DNA of 64,000 nt from Marixanthomonas spongiae (lineage in GTDB: Bacteria > Bacteroidota > Bacteroidia > Flavobacteriales > Flavobacteriaceae), in NCBI RefSeq assembly GCF_003095375.1, contig NZ_QEHR01000001.1, forward strand, positions 372,001-436,000, read 5' to 3'. Within the stretch, counting starts at the first letter, position 1, and the number at the start of each line of letters is the position of its first letter. This document shows, one piece after another, positions 35,106 through 42,477 of this stretch. A model generated the notes under the pieces. It was given only the letters and a program-made list of their open reading frames with translations. It did not search any database and was not told where the DNA came from. The position numbers and the translations under genes were made by a program.

Positions 35106-35705
35106 TTATTCGTTTCTCTTAATCTCTTGTAGTGTTTTATAAAAATCTTCCTGAACAGGCCTATCCTTCGGAATTTCCCGTAATGGCTCTACTTCCTTTA
35201 AGCTCTCGTGACAGTCGGAAGGTAATTGTTGATATAAACGCGTTCCAGCTGTTTTCCACTCGATCATTTCATCTGAAATATCCTTAATGGCTTTTGCGGG
35301 GTTACCAACTATCAATTTCCGCTTCGGGAAAATAGTCTCAGCTTTTACAAACGCCATTGCACCAACTATACATTCGTCGCCTATTTCAGCATCGTCCATA
35401 ATCACGCTGTTCATACCTATTAGGCAGTTGCGACCTAAATTAGCACCGTGAATAATGGCCCCATGACCTACGTGCGCACTTTCTTTAAGCACAATACTTT
35501 TCCCGGGAAACATATGTACCGTACAGTTTTCCTGAACGTTTACACCATCTTCCAAAATAATTTCGCCCCAATCGCCACGAATAGCCGCTCCCGGACCTAT
35601 GTAACAGTTTCTACCAATAATTACATTTCCAGTGACTGCTGCCAACGGATGTACAAAACTGCTTTCGTGAATAACGGGTATGTGACCTTTGAAACTGTAT
35701 ATCAT
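35106..35705 (-). CDS. paaY: hexapeptide-repeat protein PaaY (gamma-carbonic-anhydrase fold thioesterase)
   Basis: PaaY is a trimeric left-handed beta-helix protein that hydrolyses dead-end CoA esters arising in phenylacetate breakdown, freeing CoA. The 199-residue protein shows successive hexapeptide turns (VTGNVIIGRNCYIGPGAAIRG, shortened here, then HVGHGAIIHGANLGRNCLIG) with metal-binding histidine candidates in TVHMF, HVGHGAIIHG. The C-terminal helices (LYQQLPSDCHES) are characteristic of PaaY rather than generic carbonic anhydrases. The ATG at 35705 lies 5 bases from a palindrome bounding a GIY-YIG cassette. It overlaps nothing and precedes E2 by one base. Confidence 0.88.
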   Translation of the reverse strand: MIYSFKGHIPVIHESSFVHPLAAVTGNVIIGRNCYIGPGAAIRGDWGEIILEDGVNVQENCTVHMFPGKSIVLKESAHVGHGAIIHGANLGRNCLIGMNSVIMDDAEIGDECIVGAMAFVKAETIFPKRKLIVGNPAKAIKDISDEMIEWKTAGTRLYQQLPSDCHESLKEVEPLREIPKDRPVQEDFYKTLQEIKRNE

Positions 35706-35708
35706 AAC

Positions 35709-36050
35709 CTATTCCTGCGTAGGCAGGAATCTTTTTGTTTTATAGACTGAATTTACACTGTTTTTCCAATTCAAGGAAATATCCATCCAATCTGGATTCA
35801 TATCATTTATTAAATTTAATTTCCAATCTCGTTTCCACTTTTTTAGCTGTTTTTCACGAATTGCTGCTTTATTACCGTCTTTAAATTCTTCAAAATAAAT
35901 CAGTTTATCACAGTTGTATTTTGCAGTAAATGACTTTTTATAGACTTTGTCTTTATGCTCTAACACACGTGCCTCTAAATCATCCGTAACACCAATGCAA
36001 ATAACTTCGTTGGGTTTGTTTGACATTATTTAGACGAACCATTTTTTCAT
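35709..36050 (-). pseudogene. GIY-YIG nuclease, disrupted by a nonsense codon
   Basis: Reading from ATG 36050 the frame is MKKWFV, then TAA, then IMSNKPNEVICIGVTDDLE and onward to a TAG at 35709. Intact relatives have a tyrosine where the TAA is (the tyrosine of the GIY motif) and YIG where this copy has CIG. So one catalytic tyrosine codon became a stop and the other became cysteine. The remainder (TAKYNCDKLIYFEEF, REKQLKKWKRDWK) matches the intact copy at 36882. The last codons (RFLPTQE and stop) are encoded by the bounding palindrome. An ATG after the stop could only give an inactive 105-residue protein. Confidence 0.88.
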
Positions 36051-36086
36051 GTGTGCTTGATATGAGATTCCTGCCTACGCAGGAAT
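35711..36086. mobile_element. GIY-YIG cassette 1, bounded by inverted 20-bp palindromes
   Basis: The 376-base unit starts with ATTCCTGCGTAGGCAGGAAT followed by CTTTTTG (35711-35730). It ends with GAG followed by ATTCCTGCCTACGCAGGAAT (36067-36086). The two palindromes are in opposite orientation as judged by the loops GTAG and CTAC, so they form terminal inverted repeats. The unit fills the space between the stop codon of the enoyl-CoA hydratase gene (its TAA shares a base with the palindrome) and the paaY start 5 bases away. It encloses the disrupted GIY-YIG gene. Confidence 0.7.
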
Positions 36087-36838
36087 TATTTAAACCGTTT
36101 CAACTTCTCTTTTGTAAAAGAAGAAAGTACCAAACGTCCGCTTATTTTGGCGCGTTCTTGTAATAGTTCATCCCAATTTTCGGTTCCTCGCCAGAACATT
36201 TGTTTCATTTCTTTTACCGCTTCGGGGTTGTAGCCGCACAATTGTTCGGCCAAGGCTTGTACTTCTTCGTCTAGCTCTTCGGTCGTTTCAAAAACTTTGG
36301 TAAATAAACCTTTGTCTCTCGCCCACTCCGGAGAATAAAAAGAATTGGCATCAATCGCAATTTGCGACATGCCGCTCACTCCGATTTTTCGTTGTACTGC
36401 CGGACCTACAACAAAAGGACCTATTCCCAAGTTTAGTTCACTTAATTTTATAGCTGAAAACTTAGTTGCCATCGTGTAATCCATGGCTGCTGCCAGTCCG
36501 ACACCGCCACCAACAGTTTTTCCTTGCACACGACCGATAATAAACTTAGGGCATTTGCGCATCGCGTTAATTACATTGGCAAAACCACTGAAGAATTTTT
36601 CGCCTTCTTGTTCATTTTCAATTGAAATTAATTCTTTAAAACTTGCTCCGGCACAGAAGGTTCTATCGCCGCCGCTTTTTACAACAAGTACCAAAACCTC
36701 ATCATTTTGACCGGTTTCGGTGATAGTATTTGCGAGTTTTGCTAGAATATCCCCCGGCAAACTGTTGTGCGCCGGATGGAAAAATTCTATGGTTGCTATT
36801 CCTTTTTCTATGGTATGTTTTACGTATGGTTGTGTCAT
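36086..36838 (-). CDS. enoyl-CoA hydratase/isomerase family protein
   Basis: A 250-residue crotonase-fold enzyme, acting on a CoA thioester within the catabolic cluster. The oxyanion-hole segments are seen in CAGASFKEL and GKTVGGGVGLAAAMDY. The glutamate usually acting with water is in KLSELNLGIGP, near residue 140. This is a second crotonase in the cluster besides the PaaG-like one at 44139, and it may serve branched-chain acid or ring-cleavage intermediates. It lies between two GIY-YIG cassettes; its ATG is 6 bases from one palindrome and its stop codon merges with another. Confidence 0.87.
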   Translation of the reverse strand: MTQPYVKHTIEKGIATIEFFHPAHNSLPGDILAKLANTITETGQNDEVLVLVVKSGGDRTFCAGASFKELISIENEQEGEKFFSGFANVINAMRKCPKFIIGRVQGKTVGGGVGLAAAMDYTMATKFSAIKLSELNLGIGPFVVGPAVQRKIGVSGMSQIAIDANSFYSPEWARDKGLFTKVFETTEELDEEVQALAEQLCGYNPEAVKEMKQMFWRGTENWDELLQERAKISGRLVLSSFTKEKLKRFK

Positions 36839-36844
36839 GTTTAC

Positions 36845-37218
36845 TTCCCGCGTAGGCGGGAATCTTTTTAGGGTTATACTTCTATTTTAAATCTTTAAAT
36901 AAATCGTTCCAATTCGGGTTATTTTTTTCTATCAATCTGATTTTCCATTCACGATTCCACTTTTTTAATTGTCTTTCACGAAGCAAAGACTTATTCTTTA
37001 ATTCAAAATCCTCAAAATATATCAACTTATTCAAATTGTACCTTGCGGAAAAAATTGTTGGATGAACTTTTCTTTTATGTTGACTTATTCTTCGTTTTAA
37101 ATCTCCAGTTTGACCAATATATAAAACTCCATTTTTTATATTTGTTATTATATATACACTATAAATTTTCACTTTCTTTCTATCAATAGATTCCCGAGAT
37201 TCCCGCCTGTGCGGGAAT
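36845..37218. mobile_element. GIY-YIG cassette 2, bounded by inverted palindromes
   Basis: A 374-base unit with the same layout and almost the same length as cassette 1. The left palindrome is TTCCCGCGTAGGCGGGAA (36845-36862) followed by TCTTTTTAG. The right end is GAG followed by ATTCCCGCCTGTGCGGGAAT (37199-37218), preceded by a partial duplicate ATTCCCGAG. It carries the intact GIY-YIG gene and lies between paaZ (stop 10 bases away) and the enoyl-CoA hydratase gene (start 6 bases away). Confidence 0.7.
36882..37172 (-). CDS. single-domain GIY-YIG nuclease
   Basis: A 96-residue protein that is just one GIY-YIG domain. It begins MKIYSVYIITNIKNG with the VYI motif, followed by VLYIGQTGDLKRRISQHK, which has the YIG motif and the catalytic arginine. 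The acid residue lies in LLRERQLKKWNREWK and the asparagine in NNPNWNDL. All expected catalytic residues are present, unlike the copy at 35709. GIY-YIG enzymes cut DNA and occur in homing endonucleases, UvrC and some transposons. No DNA-binding or other domain is attached, so target choice must come from the domain itself or from a partner. It lies inside the palindrome-bounded unit 36845-37218. Confidence 0.88.
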   Translation of the reverse strand: MKIYSVYIITNIKNGVLYIGQTGDLKRRISQHKRKVHPTIFSARYNLNKLIYFEDFELKNKSLLRERQLKKWNREWKIRLIEKNNPNWNDLFKDLK

Positions 37219-37228
37219 TTTGAACAGT

Positions 37229-39742
37229 TTAATCTAAAAGATTAAACTGTTCAAAATGATGATTAAGGTGTTTCCGCTCCAATAAATATGATTCAAACTT
37301 ATTAAGTTCGCCGAAAACCAAATTTTTAAGTTTGGCATCTGGGTTTTCTTTAAAAAACTCGATATACTTTTCGCGTTGCTCTTTAAATTTCTTGATGGCC
37401 GTTTCTAAATCGGGGTGTTTTAAATCATCCAATTTATCCTTTTCAAGCATTGGGAATTGCGAGTTTTGCGGAAATTTCTCATAGTTGTATAAACTCGCAT
37501 GTACCTTCTCTAATATCTTTTCTGGAGTGGCAATATCAAAATCCTGAATTTCACCGGAAGCAATCTTATAGGTGTATTCTAAATGCTCTACCATATGCTG
37601 TGGGGTCATAATGCCCCATTTTGGTTTAGCATCTGCAGTTAATTTTGACAGACATTCATCGATTTTTTCATCGGTAATTTCAACAAAGGTTTCTTGCTTT
37701 TTCTGCACCATCGTTAAAATGGTCGCTATCGCAACCAACGGTTCTTGGTCCTCATCCGGTTCGGCATCGAACACTTCTACGAACCACTTTACAATTCCGG
37801 AAGGAAGTTCGGTTCCTTTTTGCTCACGATCCACTTTTTGCTTGCACGTTAAACGCACATAAATTGTATCGTTGTGATACAACGGCCGTAAAAAACGAAT
37901 GTCTTCCAGACCATAATTTGCCGCTACCGGACCTTTGTTTGGATACACAAATAATCCCGCTGCTGCCGAAATAATAAAATACCCATGTGCCGTTCGTTTT
38001 TCAAAAATGCTTCCTTCAAGGGATGTAATATCGGTATGTGCATAGAAATGATCCCAAGTTAAGTTTCCGAAGTTAATAATATCGGTATCGGTTAGGGTTC
38101 GTTTGTGTGTTTCCAATGACATTCCGGGTTTGATGTCTTCCCAATGATAAGCAAAAGGGTGTTTTTCAGATTTTTTATAAACTGATTTTGGTTGATAAAT
38201 ACCTGTAACTTCAGTTAACGATGTTGGTGAACCTTGAATGGCACAACGCTGTAAATAGTGTTTTACACCGCGAACACCCCCCATTTCTTCTCCGCCACCG
38301 GCCCGTCCTGGACCACCGTGAATTAAGTTAGGCAATGGCGAACCGTGACCGGTGCTTTGCTTCGCACTTTCTCGGTTCAAAATTAAAATACGCCCGTGAT
38401 GCGTAGCTGCGGAAACGGTATATTCCTTGGCAATTTTATCGTCATTGGTGACAATGGAACTTACCAAAGAACCTTTCCCCATTTTGGAAAGCTTAATTGC
38501 ATCGTCCAATGTTTTATAAGGCATTATGGTACTTACTGGGCCAAACGCTTCAGTGATATGGGCGGCTTCGTTGGCAAAAGGATTGTCTTCGCGAAGTAAA
38601 ATTGGTTTTACGAACGAACCTTTTTTAGCATCGGCCCCTACTGTTTTGGCTTCATCAAAGTCACCATAGACTATTTGTGCCGTTTTGGTGATTTTTTCAA
38701 TTTGTTCTTTTACTGAATTCCGTTGTGCATCGCTCACTAAAGCGCCCATTCGCACTTCTTTTAAACGAGGATCGCCAATGGTAACTTTATCCAGTTGTTT
38801 TCCAAGCGATATCTGTACATCTTCAATTAAGTTTTCTGGAACAATAACTCGTCTAATCGCCGTACATTTTTGACCGCATTTTACGGTCATTTCATTTCGG
38901 ACTTCCTTGATGAAAAGATCAAATTCTGGTGTTCCAGGAACGGCATCTTCCCCTAAAATTGCAGCGTTTAACGAATCGGCTTCCATCGTAAACGGAACCG
39001 ACTCTTCAATTAACCGTGGATGTTTCTTCAGTATTTTCCCGGTACTTGCCGAACCGGTAAACGTCACCACATCTTGTGATTCTACCGTGTCCAAAATGTT
39101 TTTGGCAGTTCCGCTAATCAATTGCAATGACCCTTCTGGCAATATTCCAGAAGCGATGATTTCTTTTACAACAGCTTCGGTTAAATATGCCGTTTGTGGT
39201 GCCGGTAATACAACCGCAGGCATCCCTGCCATCCAGTTTACCGCACACTTTTCAAGCATTCCCCAAACTGGGAAGTTAAAGGCGTTAATGTGAACCGCCA
39301 CTCCTTCGCGAGGCACCATAATGTGATGTGCCATAAACCGCCCGCCACGTGATAAATCGACCGGATCGCCTTCTACGTGAAACGGCTGATTTGGGAATAA
39401 TTTCCGAAGCGAAGCATTGGCAAACAAGTTTCCGAAGCCTCCTTCAATATCAATCCAACTATCCACTTTGGTTGCGCCAGTTCGGTAACTTACTTCGTAA
39501 AAGTCTCTTTTTTTCTTCTGAAGATAGAATGCTAATTTCTTCAGCATTAATCCGCGTTCTTGGAAGGTCATTTTGCGAAGGGTATCGCCTTTTTGTCTTC
39601 CGTAGTTTAATATTTCAGGAATATCTAACCCTTCCGTAGTGACACTTGTAAAATGCTCGCCAGTAACTGAATCGAGAATTGGGCTTCCTTCGCCTTTTCC
39701 ATCAGTCCAACTTCCTTGTATGTAATGTTGTGTTTTTGTCAT
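37229..39742 (-). CDS. paaZ: PaaZ, oxepin-CoA hydrolase/aldehyde dehydrogenase, with extra C-terminal domain
   Basis: PaaZ opens the oxepin-CoA ring and oxidises the resulting semialdehyde to 3-oxo-5,6-dehydrosuberyl-CoA. The 837-residue protein has an aldehyde dehydrogenase domain (1-520, catalytic C293 in VKCGQKCTAIRR and E254 in FTMEADSLNA) and a MaoC-like hydratase domain (about 530-685, TDTDIINFGNLTWDHFYAH). E. coli PaaZ ends at about 681 residues; here about 150 more follow, with PKWGIMTPQHMVEHLEYTY and LNHHFEQFNLLD. This resembles a DinB-like/DUF1569 helical bundle. The function of this tail is unknown. Downstream of mazF by two bases. Confidence 0.93.
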   Translation of the reverse strand: MTKTQHYIQGSWTDGKGEGSPILDSVTGEHFTSVTTEGLDIPEILNYGRQKGDTLRKMTFQERGLMLKKLAFYLQKKKRDFYEVSYRTGATKVDSWIDIEGGFGNLFANASLRKLFPNQPFHVEGDPVDLSRGGRFMAHHIMVPREGVAVHINAFNFPVWGMLEKCAVNWMAGMPAVVLPAPQTAYLTEAVVKEIIASGILPEGSLQLISGTAKNILDTVESQDVVTFTGSASTGKILKKHPRLIEESVPFTMEADSLNAAILGEDAVPGTPEFDLFIKEVRNEMTVKCGQKCTAIRRVIVPENLIEDVQISLGKQLDKVTIGDPRLKEVRMGALVSDAQRNSVKEQIEKITKTAQIVYGDFDEAKTVGADAKKGSFVKPILLREDNPFANEAAHITEAFGPVSTIMPYKTLDDAIKLSKMGKGSLVSSIVTNDDKIAKEYTVSAATHHGRILILNRESAKQSTGHGSPLPNLIHGGPGRAGGGEEMGGVRGVKHYLQRCAIQGSPTSLTEVTGIYQPKSVYKKSEKHPFAYHWEDIKPGMSLETHKRTLTDTDIINFGNLTWDHFYAHTDITSLEGSIFEKRTAHGYFIISAAAGLFVYPNKGPVAANYGLEDIRFLRPLYHNDTIYVRLTCKQKVDREQKGTELPSGIVKWFVEVFDAEPDEDQEPLVAIATILTMVQKKQETFVEITDEKIDECLSKLTADAKPKWGIMTPQHMVEHLEYTYKIASGEIQDFDIATPEKILEKVHASLYNYEKFPQNSQFPMLEKDKLDDLKHPDLETAIKKFKEQREKYIEFFKENPDAKLKNLVFGELNKFESYLLERKHLNHHFEQFNLLD

Positions 39743-39744
39743 TC

Positions 39745-40077
39745 TTAAAACTTTATAATCTTATATAGGCTTTCAACAATTTGCTCAAATTCTGCTTCCG
39801 TTAATTTTCCATACTTTTTTAGAATCCTTTCTTTTGAAATGGAACGGATATGAATCGTCATAACTTCGGAAGTTTTTGACAATCCATTTTCCTTTGTCGG
39901 TTCTACAATCAAATTACCTTTATACCGCTTTAGCTTACTGGTCAATGGACAAACTATGACAGTGTTAACGAGTTCGTTGACCAAATTTCCCGAAAATATA
40001 ACCGCAGGCCTACGTCCACTTTGTTCGCTACCGAGAGTTGGATCTAAATAAACCTCATAGATATCACCCTGTTTCAT
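39745..40077 (-). CDS. type II toxin, MazF/PemK family
   Basis: A 110-residue protein with the family hallmarks: MKQGDIYEVYLDPTLGSEQS start, GRRPAVIFSG, VIVCPLTSK, and TIHIRSISKERI. MazF toxins are mRNA endonucleases acting at short sequences; the site cannot be read here. The start overlaps the antitoxin stop by 4 bases (coupled). Its position between an SDR gene and paaZ, all on one strand, means the addiction module lies inside the catabolic operon. Confidence 0.93.
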   Translation of the reverse strand: MKQGDIYEVYLDPTLGSEQSGRRPAVIFSGNLVNELVNTVIVCPLTSKLKRYKGNLIVEPTKENGLSKTSEVMTIHIRSISKERILKKYGKLTEAEFEQIVESLYKIIKF

Positions 40078-40319
40078 TGATTTTCGAAATCTTCAAGCGT
40101 TTTAAGGTAATCTGCCATACCCTCTTCTGCCATAAGCAGCATATCCTTATCTTTTGCCATACGCTTATAGGATTTTACGTACTCGGCACGCTCTAATTGC
40201 TCCAAATAAATTTTCAATGCCCGCTCAATAATCTTGTTTTTTGGAAGCTTTAAATCTGAAGCTGCCTTGCCCAATTCGTCCAGCAGCTTATCCGGTAGCG
40301 ATGATGTGAATGTTGCCAT
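40074..40319 (-). CDS. antitoxin of the MazF-like toxin (ribbon-helix-helix)
   Basis: An 81-residue protein with the ribbon-helix-helix pattern at its start (ATFTSSLPDKLLDELGKAA, then LPKNKIIERALKIYLEQLE) and an acidic tail (EEGMADYLKTLEDFENQ). It overlaps mazF by 4 bases. Such antitoxins neutralise the toxin and repress their own promoter. The A/T-rich 51-base gap before it carries no clear TAnnTTTG box, so transcription may come from the paa operon. Confidence 0.85.
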   Translation of the reverse strand: MATFTSSLPDKLLDELGKAASDLKLPKNKIIERALKIYLEQLERAEYVKSYKRMAKDKDMLLMAEEGMADYLKTLEDFENQ

Positions 40320-40370
40320 AATATATTTATTTATTATAAATATAATTTATATTTATTATCTACCCATAAA

Positions 40371-40976
40371 TTATGCTCTTATTTTAATTATTTCACCGTT
40401 AATTTTCCCTTTTACACTTTTAAAATAGCCGTCGGTTATTTTACGCATCGGGACAGGTGTGTTACCAGGAAAATAATCTTTGTATTTTTCATATGCATCT
40501 TCAACCATATCGGCAGAGACGACATTTATTCGCAATCCGTTGGTTAATTCTAAAGCTGCTGCTTTAGTAAAACTCTCTACGGCGCCGTTAACCATTGCGG
40601 CACTTGTTGTCTTATCAACAGGCTCATCGGCCAAAATCCCCGTGGTTAACGTGAAGCTTCCTCCTTCATTTAGGTATTTTCTTCCTAATCGAACCAAATT
40701 AACTTGCCCCATCATTTTACTTTTAATACCGATGTAAAAATCTTCTTCGGAAAGGTTATCAAATGAATCCCATTTCGCATCACCCGCGATGTTTACAATA
40801 GCATCTACGTTTCCAGTTTTCTTAAACATTTCTTCAATAGAATCTGGATTTGCAATATCTACCGTCACATCTCCTGAAGATCTTCCAGCGATTATAACCT
40901 CATCATTTTCTTCAGAAAAACGTTTCGTTACCGTTTTTCCTATCGTTCCGTTTCCTCCTATTATTAGTATTTTCAT
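40371..40976 (-). CDS. short-chain dehydrogenase family protein lacking the YxxxK pair
   Basis: A 201-residue protein with an SDR nucleotide-binding start (ILIIGGNGTIGKTV) and NIAGDAKW. In the place of the catalytic YxxxK it reads AAMVN in SAAMVNGAVESF, so both tyrosine and lysine are absent; the rest (LELTNGLRINVVSADMV) is well kept. A small subfamily of such short SDRs is known, with unproven activity. It lies next to a palindrome pair (40981-41078) between the thiolase and MazEF, within the catabolic operon. Whether it acts in phenylacetate breakdown is unknown. Confidence 0.85.
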   Translation of the reverse strand: MKILIIGGNGTIGKTVTKRFSEENDEVIIAGRSSGDVTVDIANPDSIEEMFKKTGNVDAIVNIAGDAKWDSFDNLSEEDFYIGIKSKMMGQVNLVRLGRKYLNEGGSFTLTTGILADEPVDKTTSAAMVNGAVESFTKAAALELTNGLRINVVSADMVEDAYEKYKDYFPGNTPVPMRKITDGYFKSVKGKINGEIIKIRA

Positions 40977-40980
40977 ATCT

Positions 40981-41078
40981 ATGCCCGCGAAGGCGGGTAT
41001 CTTTTTGTTTCTAAATAAATTAAGCTCTAATCAAATGTCTTTTTCTTCCGACTGTGAGATTTCTGCCTACGCAGAAAT
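40981..41078. repeat. GIY-YIG-less palindrome pair between the SDR and thiolase genes
   Basis: A 98-base unit with the cassette ends but no gene: ATGCCCGCGAAGGCGGGTAT (40981-41000, one wobble) followed by CTTTTTG, and GAG followed by ATTTCTGCCTACGCAGAAAT (41059-41078). The SDR ATG is 4 bases to the left. The thiolase stop codon TAG lies inside the right palindrome. It looks like a deletion derivative of the GIY-YIG cassettes. Confidence 0.75.
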
Positions 41079-42278
41079 GTTTTCAATTACCGCTGCATAT
41101 CCTTGTCCAACGCCCACACACATCGTTACCAGTGCATATTTTTTTCCCGTTTCCTGAAGCTCTAAAGCTGCAGAATAGGTTAATCGTGCTCCTGTAACGC
41201 CTAGCGGATGACCAATTGCGATTGATCCTCCATTTGGATTAATACGTGGATCATCATCTTTTAATCCCCATTCTCGGATACATGCTAAAGCTTGCGATGC
41301 AAAAGCTTCATTAAGCTCAATAACATCCATATCTTCCATAGTCAAACCTGCTTTTTTCAACGCTTTATTAGAAGCTTCCACTGGGCCAATCCCCATAATA
41401 CGAGGCTCCACGCCTACAACGGCTGAACTTAAGATTTTAGCCATTGGTTTTAAGTTGTATTTTTTTACGGCATCTTCTGAAGCAATAATAGTCGCAGCAG
41501 CACCATCATTTAACCCAGAACTGTTTCCGGCTGTAACACTTCCCCCTTCTTTTTTGAAGGCTGGACGAAGTTTCGCCAAAATCTCTTTCGTTGTTCCCGG
41601 TTTGATAAACTCGTCATCTTTAAAAATAATTGGGTCTTTTTTCCGCTGTGGAATTTCCACCGGTACGATTTCCTTGGCAAAACGGCCGCTTCTTTGTGCT
41701 TCAGCAGCTTTCATCTGACTGTTATACGCAAAAGCATCTTGGTCTTCACGAGTGATTTTGTGCTTTTCAACTAAATTTTCAGCAGTATTTCCCATTCCGT
41801 CGGTGCCGTACATATCGTGCATTTTCTTGTTGACGAACCGCCATCCAAAACTGCTGTCGTACATTTTGGCATCATTACCAAAAGCGCTGGAAGGTTTTGC
41901 TATTACGTATGGGCCTCTCGTCATATTCTCCACCCCACCTGAAATGAACAAATCACCATCGCCGGCTTTAATTGCTCTGTTGGCGTGAATTATGGCAGAT
42001 AAACCACTACTACACAGTCGGTTTACAGTTTCACCAGGTACCGTAAAAGGCAATCCTGCTAACAGAAGAGCCATTCTCGCTACGTTTCGGTTATCTTCAC
42101 CGGCTTGGTTGGCACAACCCATGATTACATCGTCGAATGCTTCCTTTGGGATGTTTGGGTTTCTTTTAACCACTTCTGCAATGACCAATGCGGCCAAATC
42201 GTCCGTACGGATTGTGCTTAGTGTTCCTTTGTAACTTCCTATTGGCGTTCTAATGCCGTCTATTATATATGCTTCCAT
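41067..42278 (-). CDS. paaJ: acetyl-CoA C-acyltransferase (3-oxoadipyl-CoA thiolase, PaaJ type)
   Basis: This thiolase cleaves 3-oxoadipyl-CoA, and the dehydrosuberyl-CoA intermediate, to succinyl-CoA or the shortened CoA ester plus acetyl-CoA at the end of phenylacetate breakdown. The 403-residue protein has the nucleophile cysteine in NRLCSSGLSAI (about residue 89), GHPLGVTGAR with the catalytic histidine, and the second cysteine in VTMCVGVGQG. The last codons (NISA and stop) are formed by the palindrome at 41059, indicating that the element inserted at the gene end. The paaJ name rests on context. Confidence 0.9.
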   Translation of the reverse strand: MEAYIIDGIRTPIGSYKGTLSTIRTDDLAALVIAEVVKRNPNIPKEAFDDVIMGCANQAGEDNRNVARMALLLAGLPFTVPGETVNRLCSSGLSAIIHANRAIKAGDGDLFISGGVENMTRGPYVIAKPSSAFGNDAKMYDSSFGWRFVNKKMHDMYGTDGMGNTAENLVEKHKITREDQDAFAYNSQMKAAEAQRSGRFAKEIVPVEIPQRKKDPIIFKDDEFIKPGTTKEILAKLRPAFKKEGGSVTAGNSSGLNDGAAATIIASEDAVKKYNLKPMAKILSSAVVGVEPRIMGIGPVEASNKALKKAGLTMEDMDVIELNEAFASQALACIREWGLKDDDPRINPNGGSIAIGHPLGVTGARLTYSAALELQETGKKYALVTMCVGVGQGYAAVIENISA

Positions 42279-42303
42279 GTTTTTTATTTATTATATTGAC
42301 CGG

Positions 42304-42371
42304 ATTCCCTCTCTGTCCTTCGGGCATCCCTGCCTTGCCGTCAGGCAGGTCTCCCAAAAAGAGAGAGGAAT
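42304..42371. repeat. dispersed hairpin repeat between paaJ and paaI
   Basis: The ends ATTCCCTCTCT (42304-42314) and GAGAGAGGAAT (42361-42371) pair with one bulge. Inside are CCTTCGGGCA and a CCTGCC/GGCAGG hairpin. It resembles the repeat in the E2 gene. It could act as an mRNA structural element in the operon. Confidence 0.55.
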
Positions 42372-42427
42372 GGTCTTTTTATTTCATTTCTAAAAATATT
42401 TCAAGTTTGGGAGGTTTTCAAAAAGAA

Positions 42428-42470
42428 ACCACCCCGCCCGTTGGGCGCCCCTCCTTAAAAAGGAGGGAAT
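42428..42470. repeat. dispersed hairpin repeat after paaI
   Basis: ACCACCCCGCCCGTTGGGC opens the copy, with a GCCC/GGGC stem. An 8-bp hairpin CCCTCCTT/AAGGAGGG with a 3-base loop follows (42449-42467). It shares its start with the repeat at 1756. It lies 8 bases from the paaI stop. Confidence 0.6.
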
Positions 42471-42477
42471 AGTTTTA

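Noticed and set aside
35709-36026. Functional 105-residue GIY-YIG protein starting at the ATG after the stop codon
   Set aside because: Such a protein would lack the GIY strand and has CIG for YIG, so it cannot keep the catalytic site. The upstream in-frame MKKWFV shows the gene originally began at 36050.
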